Source: Zelopaecilomyces penicillatus
Lineage: Eukaryota; Ascomycota; Sordariomycetes; Hypocreales; Pseudodiploosporaceae
Assembly (NCBI GenBank): GCA_005765155.1
Contig: VCCP01000002.1
Coordinates: 3,038,001-3,102,000 of the forward strand
DNA length: 64,000 nt
Reading direction: 5' to 3'
The notes beneath the pieces were generated by a model that made no database searches, had not been told where the DNA came from, and saw nothing but the letters and a program-made list of their open reading frames with translations. The position numbers and the translations under genes are program-made. This document shows positions 43,854 to 55,143 of this stretch, one piece after another; positions within the stretch are counted from its first letter, which is position 1, and each line of letters opens with the position of its first letter.

Positions 43854-46800
43854 AATGGATGGCTTGGCCCAAGCAGCGGCTCACAGTCCATTTCTTCTTC
43901 TTCATCTTCTTTACTTTGTCGACTGGGAAAGGCTACGTCGGTGACCCAGCAGGACGGTTCTCGGAGTCCTTGCAGACTCTACTAAAACGCGAGGCGGCCG
44001 GGTCTCAATTGGCCTATGGTTTGGTGTCAGCACTGCTACTCACACTATAGCGGGTATGCATCTATATGCATCAACCAACGGGGTAGTAGCATGCGATTAT
44101 CCAGATGTTAGGGTATCTTTAACCCCAACTTGTACTGCGAAAGACTCCAGTACATATTTCCTCGTCCCTATAACGAACTCCCATATTCTTCTCGTTCCAA
44201 TGGGTTTATTGGTTTCATCCGTGTTCTGTGCGTCTTTAATTCTCATCAGTAGTTTTCTAGCAGTAGATATGTAACTGGTATATGTCCAGGTTGACAAGAG
44301 CCTGTCACTAAGAGTACAACTGCCTACAGTTAGGGATGCTTGTTCATAAATGCCCAAAGCGGGAGTTTAGCTTGAGTTCCAACCTGCCACTTTCTCCGAT
44401 GGGATAATGACATTAACGGGTTACCACCTTACATGCATCCCTTGGCAGTGGCTTGCCTTTGCTTGTGATGCCCCTGGCAAGTTGCAGCTTTTACGTAGTA
44501 CTATGTACACCTAATCGGCCATTGCATGCTGTATTGTATGAAGGTAGCCGGTGCATGTATGCAATTGCCTGCCTCTCTCCAACCTGCCATTGTTGTACTA
44601 CGGTGTAGATACGGAAGACCTGTAAATGGTAAAGGTGCCTGCCTAATAGTGCCTATTCGTATTTATGAACATCCTTACGGAGTACAGCCCATGCATATGT
44701 GCATACATGCAAGATTGTGACAACCCACCCTGCATGCACTAATCTGCAGGCTCAATTCAGCGGCACGCAGAACCCTGGAAGCTCCACTGAGGCTTGGCAG
44801 CATGCTTGTAGAGTTGCCCTGCAATGCTGGAGGGATGTCGCGTTCAAGGGTGATGGAGCTTGAACCAGGGGAACCGGCTTTTCTAGGTCAACAGCATTCC
44901 CTCAACATTGGGCACAAAAGGCAAGTTGGCAACTCGGCCAACTGTAACTGTGCTGTGCGTTGTGCACGGCTGTCGCTGTCGCTGTCAGGCGTTGCTCATG
45001 TACGGGCCACCGAGAGAAACGAGCCCGCATAAGTCGTCGACAGATGTCTATTCTTCCGTGTCTTGGGGTTTCATCTGGGTATGTCTTTGCACTACAGAGT
45101 ACAAGAGTGTTCGAGGCGGGCTCCAGCTGCAGCACTGTTGCTGGCGGGCAGAAGCTTGAGCAATCCCCATCCAGCTCCCGACGACGAACGGGAGAACCAC
45201 ACACTGGGCTCCATGGATGTTCACTGTGCGCTCCTCGTACCTATGCATGCATAATGCATGCATGCATGTGCGGCACTCGTCCAGAACGGCATATCAGCCA
45301 ATCGCCTCCGCTCTTCAAAGTTCGCCGTCGCACAACGGGCGAGGCGAACCGCGCCAATGTACCAACCATGGTCCTGTACCTTTGTCGAGGTGGGGCTCCC
45401 AACGGTCTACGAAAGAAGGAGTGGAGGAACGGATGGATGGTTTTTCGTACGGGGGGTGTTATTTTGAATGGATATGAAAGTCCGGTACCTGCATCTATAT
45501 AGGTTAGTACGTTCTCCGCAGGAGATATGCGGCGAATTCGGTGACCATCAACAACTTGCTCTTCCCACTTGAGCCATATGCGTAGCAAAATGAATGCCCA
45601 ACTACAATCAATGAGGCAATACACATCTGCTATGTAGGCAGACAGACCTACGTGCCCGCAATAGTGACCTTGATAATCGTGCTCATCGCACTGTCTACAT
45701 AGTACAGTGCACACATATAGGACTCCGTAATTATCCACCCAGCCAGGAACAGGACAGGGAGAGAAGGGACAGCGATATCCGACTATCACCATTATCTACA
45801 TGCTTACGTAAATTGCCTCGCCCCGCGCACGTCCAACTCTCTCTAATTATCAACACGGTAAAGTTGTCTGTTCGCAAAGCACAGTTTAATTATACCGCAA
45901 AATTAATCCCTCGATACTATTGTCAATGTTGAATCTTTTGTAACAGTAGCCTGAGAGTAGAAAGAATAACATATGTATTATTACTTGAGAGAGCAGGCTT
46001 TCAATGTAGGCATCAAGGCACTGTTCGCCTAGCAACATCGATAAATCTCTGGCCGCTAGACCTAGTAGTAATTACAGCACAGGTACGAAAAGAAGCCTAC
46101 AGAATAATGGTATGATGCATGCATAAGATCACTATCCACATGGTGGGTAGTAACTGGGATGTACATGGAGTAATGAGCATTCCGGGAACGTTGTTTACCT
46201 CTGCGCCTCATGTTTTTAACTTCATCGTCAACTCACATTCCCAGCGAGTGTTTCATCTGGCCCGTGCCGACTGTAGTGTGATTATAGCAATGATGGGGCG
46301 TGACATTGTGCTAGAAATAGTTATCTTGTCACCACTTTATAATATGAAACTAGATGAAAAGACGGCTTGAAGAAGCACCTCTCTCCTGGGGGCTGAATTT
46401 CCCGACTTTCCCACACGCAACAAGCTACATGTCTAGCTCGAGCGGGATCCAACATGATGATTTACCTGTACCTACGTATCCGTACATCCAGTAAAGAGCG
46501 ATTCTTTTCCACAACAACCAATGGACACACGTATGCGTTGCTAGAATACGGGCCCATCTGTCAGGCAGGATTTTCCCAGCAGAATGAGAAGGGGGTTTAC
46601 AACTCGAATCATACTACGTACAGTGTAACAATAGTGGAGTCGAATGAAAGGCCATCCATCACTGTACAACTACGAAGGATTGCGGGTAAAAAGAGGGGAA
46701 GGAGAAAAAAAAACAGTAACCGGTCTGCTGGGATCCTCCAAGTACAGACCCATCGGCCAGGTTATTAGCCTGCGCTGGGATGGCTGCGACGAATTACTGT

Positions 46801-48344
46801 GCAGGGTAGAATAGTTGATATGTTAACAGGGACGAAAACTGCACAGGGCTGCATCCTGGAGCTTGCCGAAAATGGGCAGCTCTTCACCACAAGATACTGG
46901 CTGTCAGCCCCCTCCCTCCTGCTATTGCGGCTCAGGTCTACGTTTATAGACATACAATGTATGCACATCATTGATAGTCCGTAGCCTAAGGTCGGATGAG
47001 CCGTATATCCATCCCACAATCTTACAACCAGAGTGATCAAGTAAGAAAGCCCGCCGCCTTGCATAGGCGAGCGAGTGATTTGGGACTCGGACATGTAGAA
47101 ACACCTCCTTGCGCGACGACATATAACGTCTGATCGCCCACTTGGCAACATTCATTGTTGCTGGGCCCGCCCCCGCCCGGGATGGGGTATCAAGGATCGG
47201 GAGTTTCTACCCTTCTCATCCAGTGCCACGGAGCAATAATCACCCAGCCTATTCGCGCCTCGTCCTGGGCGGGCCAGCTGTTTCACAAGCTTCTAGCGTT
47301 TGGCTGGAAGTCCAGCTCTTCCGTGAAAGGAAATGTACCGCACGGAACCTCGTGCTGTGTTAACCCCCTTACACCTAGTATCTACCTACTAGGTAGGTAC
47401 AACTATGCATTTGCTTACTACATAAATCCTACACAACAGCACAAAGCTGGATGCAAGTATCAAGGCAGCTACTCGACTGTGGAGATTTGATTGAAGTGGG
47501 GTACGGGATGGGGGGATTCCCCTGCCAAGGCTCATCCAAGCCTGGTATCCACTCGTGCACTTGTGGGACGTTTTGTGCTTAGTATTATGCTCAACTATGC
47601 ATTTTAGCCTGACTCTGCTTGGCATGTGCAGAGAGATATTTGTTTGACTGATCACAGTCCGTCGTCATACTCTAAACTTTTTTTCACACCGAATTACAGA
47701 GGCAGTTAGCATTAGGGCTTAAACATGCCAAGATTCTGTGTGGCACAAAAGCCTTGGTCTATACCAGAACATCATTGGCAGTCAATGTGTGGTTCATCTA
47801 GCCTCTGGTAATGGCCACACCGGCACATCTAGCACTATTCGTAGGTATGGCGTAATAGCACCTCAAACGACTTGACTCTTCATGACTGCACATCGTGTCA
47901 TGTTCATCGCTAGGTAGCCGCTCAGACCCGTATCCCATCGTACTGGACTTACAGATTAGCTCTGCTACACCTACATAGTATACACTTTGTACTTGAAGTC
48001 AAGCAGATGCTAACTAAGATGCTTACAGGGATATACCTACTACTACTGAAGTGCCCCTACCTGGTACGCGAAGTACAGAGAATTATTATTCAAGGCACGT
48101 ACAGTACATACACCTAACACCTAAATGCCTTATAATATGCACCTACGAAGTCTGTGTTTAGCACCCGTTGCTGGCGGATGGTGGGAAGACAGCCGAGTGG
48201 CTTGACACTGTTCGGCGTTCCTGCATATAGCGGCTCTGCGCCACGCAATCATTCTTGTCTTGGTCAATCGATCGCAGAGCCACACAAAACAAACTCGACA
48301 CCACCCACACACCATTGATCTCGGCTACGTAAGCGGAACCGCGT

Positions 48345-48447
48345 AGAACCACACGCACTCGCGCTCTCGCGTACACTCTCGCACACACATAACACACACA
48401 GACACACACGCTCCGGGACTGGAGCTGCGCTTCCGCCGCCCTATAAA
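48345..48447 (+). promoter_or_regulatory. Orphan promoter-like stretch: CA/CT-rich tract then TATAAA
   Basis: A tract of ACAC/CTCTCGC repeats (about 48345-48412) is followed by TATAAA at 48442-48447, in a GC-rich setting, as in some strong fungal core promoters. No supported coding region lies downstream on the plus strand; the nearest ORF (48832-49200, 122 codons) is unconvincing. It could drive a non-coding transcript or be chance. Confidence 0.25.
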
Positions 48448-49922
48448 GGCGTTTGAGCAGAGTAGCACGGACATATCCCGGTGCAGACCCGAGGCGGCGG
48501 ATATCCTACAAGCGATTCCTCATTTACGCCCTTGCAAGTGCGAATAGTAGTGGCTTTTCCCGTTGGGTCCCGCTCAATTGATATTGCCTCAGTGTTGTAG
48601 ACTCCTACTACGTACGGAGTCTGTGGTAAGAAAATGCACTGATAATATGCCATTACATGTTCGTACCTAGGCAAGGCACATGAATAAAAATCGGGTCCTG
48701 GAGCCATCGGCCCTGGACTTACCAGCCTTGAACCCGTTTTCTCGCGACAAACATACCTGTACCTACCAAGGTATGCACGTGCTCCATACGGATACTGTTT
48801 ACCTCGTTGGTAGGTAATACACAAGCTGTGCATGCGTAGTAGGACTGTACCTAGGTATGTAGGTATTCTTGTTTACCTGTATATGCACTTGTATGCATTT
48901 AGCCAGGCCCCATTCTTTGGTAAAGACCCTTCCCCTGCCAAGCGTGGGATTAAATGTATTTTCCCCCTGTCCTCACCTCCTATCGCTCTCCACCCCCTGC
49001 CCTCGCGTCGACGACACGCTGGACAGGTAGATAGACACATCCTAGTAGTATTGTCGCAATTTCTTCATAACAGACGAGGCCTCACCCGATCGTTTACGGG
49101 GTGGCTGTATTACCTGCTCACCTTGTACTGTATTTTTTTTTTCGTAACGAACAGTATTTTCAGGGTTGGCGCTGTCGATTACATGTCGATCGTTCTTTGA
49201 GCCAGCGCGGTGCTTGGCTGACTTCCCTCACGCCGGACCTCGAGAACGAATCCTCGACCGTTGGGACACGCTGCAAGCACGAGGCACTGGCTCATTGTCT
49301 CAGAGTTTCAGACACCCCGGTCTGGGTCTAAGAGATCACCACGCAAGTCAGGAAAAAGCCTCTGTCCACCATGAGTTCGTACCCAACAATCACTGAACAG
49401 CCTACCAACAACATGCTATTACTAGCAACTATTAATAGTTTGCAGCAAGCGTCCGTCTTGTGCTGAAGCTGACATGCAATGGCTGCACAGTATGCGTACA
49501 TGTTCATGATGCTCACAGTGGTACAGGTGGTTTGCATGCACGCTCGAGGCAATAGTAGTTGTAATTTCCTTCCTCATGTTCCTTCTCGTAGTGCATGGAG
49601 TCTGTTTACTCGGCGGTGCGACATGCATCGACCGACGGGCTGAGTTAGGCAGCCCGCGACATCTGTACTACACAAGCTTCCAGGAATCGGTCGTGTCTGC
49701 CAGCCATTCCACGCTCACTTCCCAAAGAAGCAGTTTTGCCGGAGCTGATACTATTCAATTGGATGAAGAAGGGATGTGCTGAGAGCTCCTACCTGCACCC
49801 TGATGTATTCCTACATGGTACAGATGGTGTAAGAGACTTAAGGCCGCACAAAGAGTACATGCAATGCCCTTTTCCTGTTCTCTGCATTGTTGAAATGCAT
49901 TATAACCTATTCGTACCCGTAC

Positions 49923-49939
49923 ACGACGACGACGACGAC
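49923..49939 (+). repeat. CGA/ACG trinucleotide microsatellite
   Basis: About five copies of the trinucleotide ACG/CGA in non-coding DNA of the gene-poor interval. Confidence 0.7.
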
Positions 49940-50959
49940 ACAGTACACGAAACGCGGTCCTCCGTACAATGCGCCAGGATGGACTGGCTTTCAGGCCAGG
50001 GTTGGTCCGTCTCCGCCGCTGTGCGAAAGAGAAATTCATTCGTCCCCGAATCTAGGTGTACACCTAGTCTGGCCAGAACTACATACAGGTATAATTAGGT
50101 GGTCTGCTACAACTAGTCAGATGGAATCTTGGCCATCCGGCGCATCCTGGTCGTTGGGCACAACGACGCAACACCCCCAGAATCCACAGCCCTGGTCAAC
50201 TCATTCTGGATTGGGAGGAGCCAACAAACAAATCCCCCCTGCAACACCCCCTGCTCCGGCCTTCCCACGCCATCCTGGCATGGAACTAGGCCCCCCTGGC
50301 AATTGAGCCCTGGTGGGCCCACCTGGATTCTGTAGGCTGTCTTCAAGGATTAGCGTGGCCTTGGGACGCATTTGGCAGCCCCCAATCTTGATGTTTGGTC
50401 AACCAACCAACAGCCATCACGCATGTTGTTTCCTCTGACGCGCGCGCCGCATGCTTTGGGTTGTATTACATGTAGACAGGTAAGTTGGTAGTCATAGCTG
50501 TATGTGAACGTTTGTATGTATCTCCCGCACCTATATCCGTCTGTTTGTAAACATGTGTACTGTATGTAATTACACCTCACATCCTTGTAGCTAAGGTACC
50601 TCAGTAGGTAATGTACAGAACCAATTCCGGCCAGGTATCCCTTTCTTCGCTTCGTGCCTCATTCTATGCATAGGACCTACAACTACTACCTACGGGCTTG
50701 TACTGGGTGATAATGTAATACGTAACTACCTGCAGTGCGCAGTGTGTGGGGGACTCTCCGTCCCCTGGAAGAGAAGAGCACCAGCTTAATAGATCGAACA
50801 TCAGTCAATGTTGTTCTGGCGATGTCGTCCATAGCACCTCCGTACTAACCACCATCACGGAATGGCGTCCCCCACACGATGAGCCCACTCCCCTGCTTGC
50901 CGTCGATGGTCAAGACTCAAAATCACCACATCCCCCTGCCTCATTCTTATTTCCTTTTG

Positions 50960-51174
50960 AACGTGCACGTACGTATAGTTGGATATTGCCAGCGGAGCTG
51001 CCGACCTCAAGCCCTTTCTTCTCGGCGGAGCACAGGTACATCACCGCGCTCTCATCCTGGAGCCCTCACCCTGGAGCCAGCATCCAGCAGCCAGCATCCT
51101 GCAGATCCCCAGAGCTCCAAGGGCACGGCTCACCTCTGCATTCTGCCACTGCATTACCCAATTGAGCACCAGCC
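50960..51174 (+). promoter_or_regulatory. ATG-free leader before the CRIB gene
   Basis: No ATG occurs between 50910 and 51175, and the stretch contains imperfect repeats of CTGGAGCC/CAGCATCC words at about 51056-51105. ATGs at 50879 and 50907 upstream would start long overlapping ORFs that run past the main start, so transcription probably begins downstream of them. Confidence 0.4.
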
Positions 51175-53808
51175 ATGTGGACCGCTGGAGCCATGGCCTT
51201 TTATCCTGGCTTTGCCAATGGCCTGCCACCAGCCTCCAGACCTTCGACCAGCGCCGGCTACGAAACTGCTAAATCGGCGACGGGTCCTTCGTTTCCCAGC
51301 GACATCAATCCTCCAGACAACGACATGTCTTCCACCAGCGTATCCGATTTCTTCGAGCCCGCCATGGACGGCCCTCCATCTCCCGGGAAGCTTCGCCAGT
51401 TGAACAAGCAGATGAGGCGAGCTTCTCATCTCAGACGCCATCACGGTCATCGTACCGCCTCCTCGGCCTCCTCATCACTGACATCGCTCAGCGGCGACTC
51501 TCCTGGCTGGGAGCAAGCTTTCGAGACCATGGCTCTTGCCCGACGTTCATCCACCATCTCTGTTGAAAGTGCCATGCCATCTTCACAACGAGACCGCTCC
51601 AACAGCGGCCACGCTTTTGGCAAAAGTCTTTTCCACCGGCGGGCGAGGTCGAAGCGTGAGGAGAGTGCCAACAGCTCCTCTGCCAGCTCCATTTATTCGT
51701 CTGATTTGCCTGGGGACAATGGCATCTTGGCTGGTTCCAAGGATTTCTTCATGCCATCTATCTTTTCACGGCGGAAACATTCTCGAGATGACACTGTCCA
51801 GCGCAGACCTCATATTTCGAGCCCTTTCAACTTCCAGCATGTCACGCACACTCACCGCGACAATGTCTTGGACATCAACCGCATCAATGGGCCTGTGGAC
51901 AGGCTTGCTATGCGTGCCACCGGCCCTACTACAACACCCAGCCCAGCCATTACTCCAGATGTCCATGCTTTTCGCTTCTTCGACAACTCTTCCGATGCTC
52001 TTGACCAGCCAGCCAAAACTTCAGTAGCAACAGGCTTGTCCCGGCTAGGCAAAGGTCATCACCATGCAGTCTCAGCTCCAAAGCCTCGACGGAAGCCGGC
52101 GCATGCTCGATCTCAAGACCAGTTGCGAGACATCGAGTGCCGCTCGCCCCCACAACGGCCACCAAGATCTCCAACCCATCAGCAAACTATTATTCCGCTC
52201 AGGAACCCCATTCCGCCTCCGCGAGTTTCCAGTCGCCAATCAGCCTATTCCAATTCAGTTGCGCAAGAGCGTGCGGTCATGGAACGGCCCCAAACCAGAA
52301 GTGATTTCTACCAAGCCCAATCTTCTGATCATCTTGGCTCTGTAGATGCTGCGCCTCGGCCTGCTAGTCATATCGAACACACATTGACTAAGCATGAGAG
52401 CATCGTCATTTCCACTGGGAGGGTCTGCCTGTCCCCAGTTACCACCTCAGAACCCACATGGCCACTAGCCAGCCCTAATGTTGCCGCTTTGGAATCTCCA
52501 TTGCCTGATGTGCCGGAAGAGGATGAGCATCATGCCATGCCACGTAGGTCTCGCTTAAGCCTCGCAAGCAATTGCTCCTCCCTTAGGGCTTGCCAATCAG
52601 TCCCTATGCTCCGCTCACTAGCCAGGTCTCAACGACCAGCAAGTGGAACCTCAGAGACACTGGGATACATCGACTCCTCCGCCACACACTGGAGCATCAA
52701 AGAAAGCTGCCCAGAAAACTGCTTAGAGGAGCACGTGCATGAGGGAGACAACATTGAAGAAAACTGGGAGGATGACATTGACTACTGCTACGAGCATGAG
52801 GCAGAGGCCAACTGTAATTACCGGTGGGAACGTTCCTCTCTGGACACCACTAGAGACAACTACCCATCTTTTGCAGAGTCATTGGTGACCGACGCAGATG
52901 ACGAGTTTCATGCGCCAGTCAGCACAGCTGGATCATCGCCTGGTATGCTATCGGTGTCAGTATTTGATATGCCGGCTTTGAGCCCTGTCAGCCAAGCCTC
53001 AACACCCACATGTATCGAGGCAGTTACACCCACATCCAACCTGTCGGCGACAAGCAATTTCTCCTTGCCCAGGGGCGACTTGAAGAAAGGCCGCCCCTCC
53101 ATGCTAAGCTTTAGCCAGCGGGCCTCGTATGCTTCTAGCTTCAAAGAGTCTCATGGGTTTACCCTTTCTCCATCTCTGTTGATTCCGGGCGATTTCCAGC
53201 ATCAAATGGTGCTGGCTAAGGGCGAGGATAATCACGAATATCCTCACGTCGATGAGCTTCTAGACTCATATCATCAAGTCAAATATTTTGATGAAACTGC
53301 TGACCACCTGGCTGAGGATCGTAAGAAGTGGTGCCAGCAGCGAGTCAGCACGTCTACCACTGGCACCACCTCTACATCTCAGTCAGACTCTACTGGGGAG
53401 CGCCATACCTCTGTCAACTCATCTTGGACCACATTTACAAGACATACTACAAGCAGTTCTTCGCTTAACAAGATGGCTAGTCCTTGGATTGAGACAGCGG
53501 AACCTCTCCCTATTGCTTCATCAACTGACCAACCGCTTCGGGATGGGGATGATGATACAACCCCCCCTGCTACTCAGGATACTGTTCCAGAACTGACTCT
53601 GTTCCCATCCACCCTGGCTGGAAAGAAGTCATTCCACAAAGCTCATGCAAGCGAGTCTTGTATGCATGATGAGGTCCCTCCCATGAAATCTCAAGAGTGC
53701 TTGATCATGCGCCGTCCACGTGCGAGAACTGCAAGCCTCAGCGCGCAGGTGCCTCCTGTTGGGCAATATGCCTTGTTTCCTCGGAGCTATTACGGCGACC
53801 GAGTTTAG
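51175..53808 (+). CDS. CRIB-motif protein, likely Cdc42/Rac effector scaffold
   Basis: Intronless, 877 aa, mostly Ser/Thr/Pro-rich and predicted disordered. Residues ~214-229 read ISSPFNFQHVTHTHRD, which fits the CRIB consensus I-S-x-P-x(2,4)-F-x-H-x-x-H; CRIB motifs bind GTP-bound Cdc42 or Rac. There is no kinase domain, so it is not a PAK; it resembles yeast Gic1/Gic2 in having only a CRIB plus disordered sequence, though much larger. A basic patch (FSRRKHSRDDTVQRRPH) lies directly before the motif, as in Gic and PAK proteins where it aids membrane contact. An acidic segment (NIEENWEDDIDYCYEHEAEAN) occurs at about 523-543. Alternative start: Met7 at 51193. Role in polarity is inference from the motif. 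Confidence 0.75.
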   Translation: MWTAGAMAFYPGFANGLPPASRPSTSAGYETAKSATGPSFPSDINPPDNDMSSTSVSDFFEPAMDGPPSPGKLRQLNKQMRRASHLRRHHGHRTASSASSSLTSLSGDSPGWEQAFETMALARRSSTISVESAMPSSQRDRSNSGHAFGKSLFHRRARSKREESANSSSASSIYSSDLPGDNGILAGSKDFFMPSIFSRRKHSRDDTVQRRPHISSPFNFQHVTHTHRDNVLDINRINGPVDRLAMRATGPTTTPSPAITPDVHAFRFFDNSSDALDQPAKTSVATGLSRLGKGHHHAVSAPKPRRKPAHARSQDQLRDIECRSPPQRPPRSPTHQQTIIPLRNPIPPPRVSSRQSAYSNSVAQERAVMERPQTRSDFYQAQSSDHLGSVDAAPRPASHIEHTLTKHESIVISTGRVCLSPVTTSEPTWPLASPNVAALESPLPDVPEEDEHHAMPRRSRLSLASNCSSLRACQSVPMLRSLARSQRPASGTSETLGYIDSSATHWSIKESCPENCLEEHVHEGDNIEENWEDDIDYCYEHEAEANCNYRWERSSLDTTRDNYPSFAESLVTDADDEFHAPVSTAGSSPGMLSVSVFDMPALSPVSQASTPTCIEAVTPTSNLSATSNFSLPRGDLKKGRPSMLSFSQRASYASSFKESHGFTLSPSLLIPGDFQHQMVLAKGEDNHEYPHVDELLDSYHQVKYFDETADHLAEDRKKWCQQRVSTSTTGTTSTSQSDSTGERHTSVNSSWTTFTRHTTSSSSLNKMASPWIETAEPLPIASSTDQPLRDGDDDTTPPATQDTVPELTLFPSTLAGKKSFHKAHASESCMHDEVPPMKSQECLIMRRPRARTASLSAQVPPVGQYALFPRSYYGDRV

Positions 53809-55143
53809 ACTTTTGTCCAGCACTTGCTCCTCTTACACACCACCCAACCCGTACATAAGGTACATACATACCTTGGGTCCTTTGTACCATTTCAATCCAT
53901 TTTATATCTCCAACACCAAGAAACGCTGCATTTCTCTCATCACGAGCTGCGAAATGCCCTCTTTGTCTTTTGCGCCGAACGTTGGTCTTTCACCCTTAGA
54001 CAAAAGTATTTGCTTGACGTTCCATTTGCGTACATCGGGACATATGTACATTACAATGTGACGCCAGAGTCCCCTAGCACAGGTTGTCTGGCACTATCGG
54101 TGGCTGGGTCTGCTAATTCTCTCACCTGTCGTCTACTGCATTCCCATCTCTTTTGTTTCCTCGATCTTTAGACACCAGATTTTTAGAGGTGCTACGGAGT
54201 TTTTCTTCTTTTTTTTTTTTTTGTGTGCAAAGGTTTATAAAAAGAGCTTTCTCGCAAGGGTTACAAAAGCAATTGGGACCAATTCCGCACTTACTCTGCA
54301 AGGGTAAGATTGGATCATAAAACAAGAGGGACATCCTCAGAAACCCATGTTTTGGTTTCTCATCGTCTTTCAGACTTGGACTTTCCTACTTTGTGTGTGT
54401 CTATTTCTCTCTCTATTTTGTGTGTTTGGAGGCGTTTCGGCTTGATGTCGGGCGTTGTATGAGCGTTGATGGGTTTCTACATCGATATGATGAGTGATGG
54501 ATATGACGACTTTTTATTTCTAGAGAGAACAGAATTTTGAAGACCGTTTTCACAACGCATACTTGTGCCAACAGGGTGTTGCGAATATCCTAGGTAGTCT
54601 TTCCTATGATTAGAACTATACAGATATGTTGATGATGATTTGATATTGCGTGTTCGTTGTATTGCTGAAAGTTGATGTGTAACGAGGTTCTCCGTGTAGA
54701 AGATATCATGTCGCGTGGCACGAACTTGATGAGGTTGAAGAGCCTCAAATGAAAATCGAGCCTAGCACCACCGTAATACATGGCCATGATGGTAAATCAC
54801 AATTCTTTAACTGTAGGCATATTAAACCACTCAAGTTTAAAGCATATATAAAGGCATAAATTATTGCTACATATCTAAGACCATAAGAGCTGGTCAGACC
54901 TGTCCTCTTCCATGCACGACCCTTAAAACGCCGGCCATAAGACATCTCTTTATGATATTGTTTTGGGGTTGCCGCAATGCCCCATGCCCAATTAATATGG
55001 CCAACTGTGACATTTCCCCATCACCACCAGAGCAGAGCGAGGTATTTTACCCAATCCGTGACCGATAACCTGTAGACTACTAACACAAACAGCGGTTGCT
55101 GTACAATAGCAAATCTTTGGACACCCAAATGGCTGGTATTGGC
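53809..55143. other. Convergent 3' region, CRIB gene / POB3
   Basis: 1.3 kb between facing stop codons. It includes a T-rich tract at about 54200-54222, which may belong to the CRIB gene 3' end. Nearby ORFs are short and uninformative. No RNA gene is recognised; a long 3' UTR on one or both sides is likely. Confidence 0.45.
54202..54222 (+). repeat. Poly-T tract
   Basis: A nearly pure run of T in the convergent 3' region between the CRIB gene and POB3. Confidence 0.7.

Larger units (their letters stand above)
39400..51174. other. 11.8-kb gene-poor interval
   Basis: From the NIPA stop to the CRIB gene start I find no gene I can name. ORFs reach only ~190 codons, overlap on both strands and mostly have chance-like composition. 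The base composition does not look AT-skewed as expected of RIP-mutated repeats, and I see no transposase, reverse transcriptase or terminal repeats. It contains a candidate spliced ORF (42891-43853, minus), an isolated TATA box (48442), a CA/CT-rich tract (48345-48412), and several TACGGAGTA and CTAGGTA words. The last ~400 bases are the promoter and leader of the CRIB gene. Confidence 0.5.

Noticed and set aside
44960..45792. Overlapping ORFs of 180 (+) and 183 (-) codons
   Set aside because: They overlap on opposite strands, have chance-like composition with many Cys/Trp/Arg, and one starts inside repetitive GCATGC words; no splice partner found.
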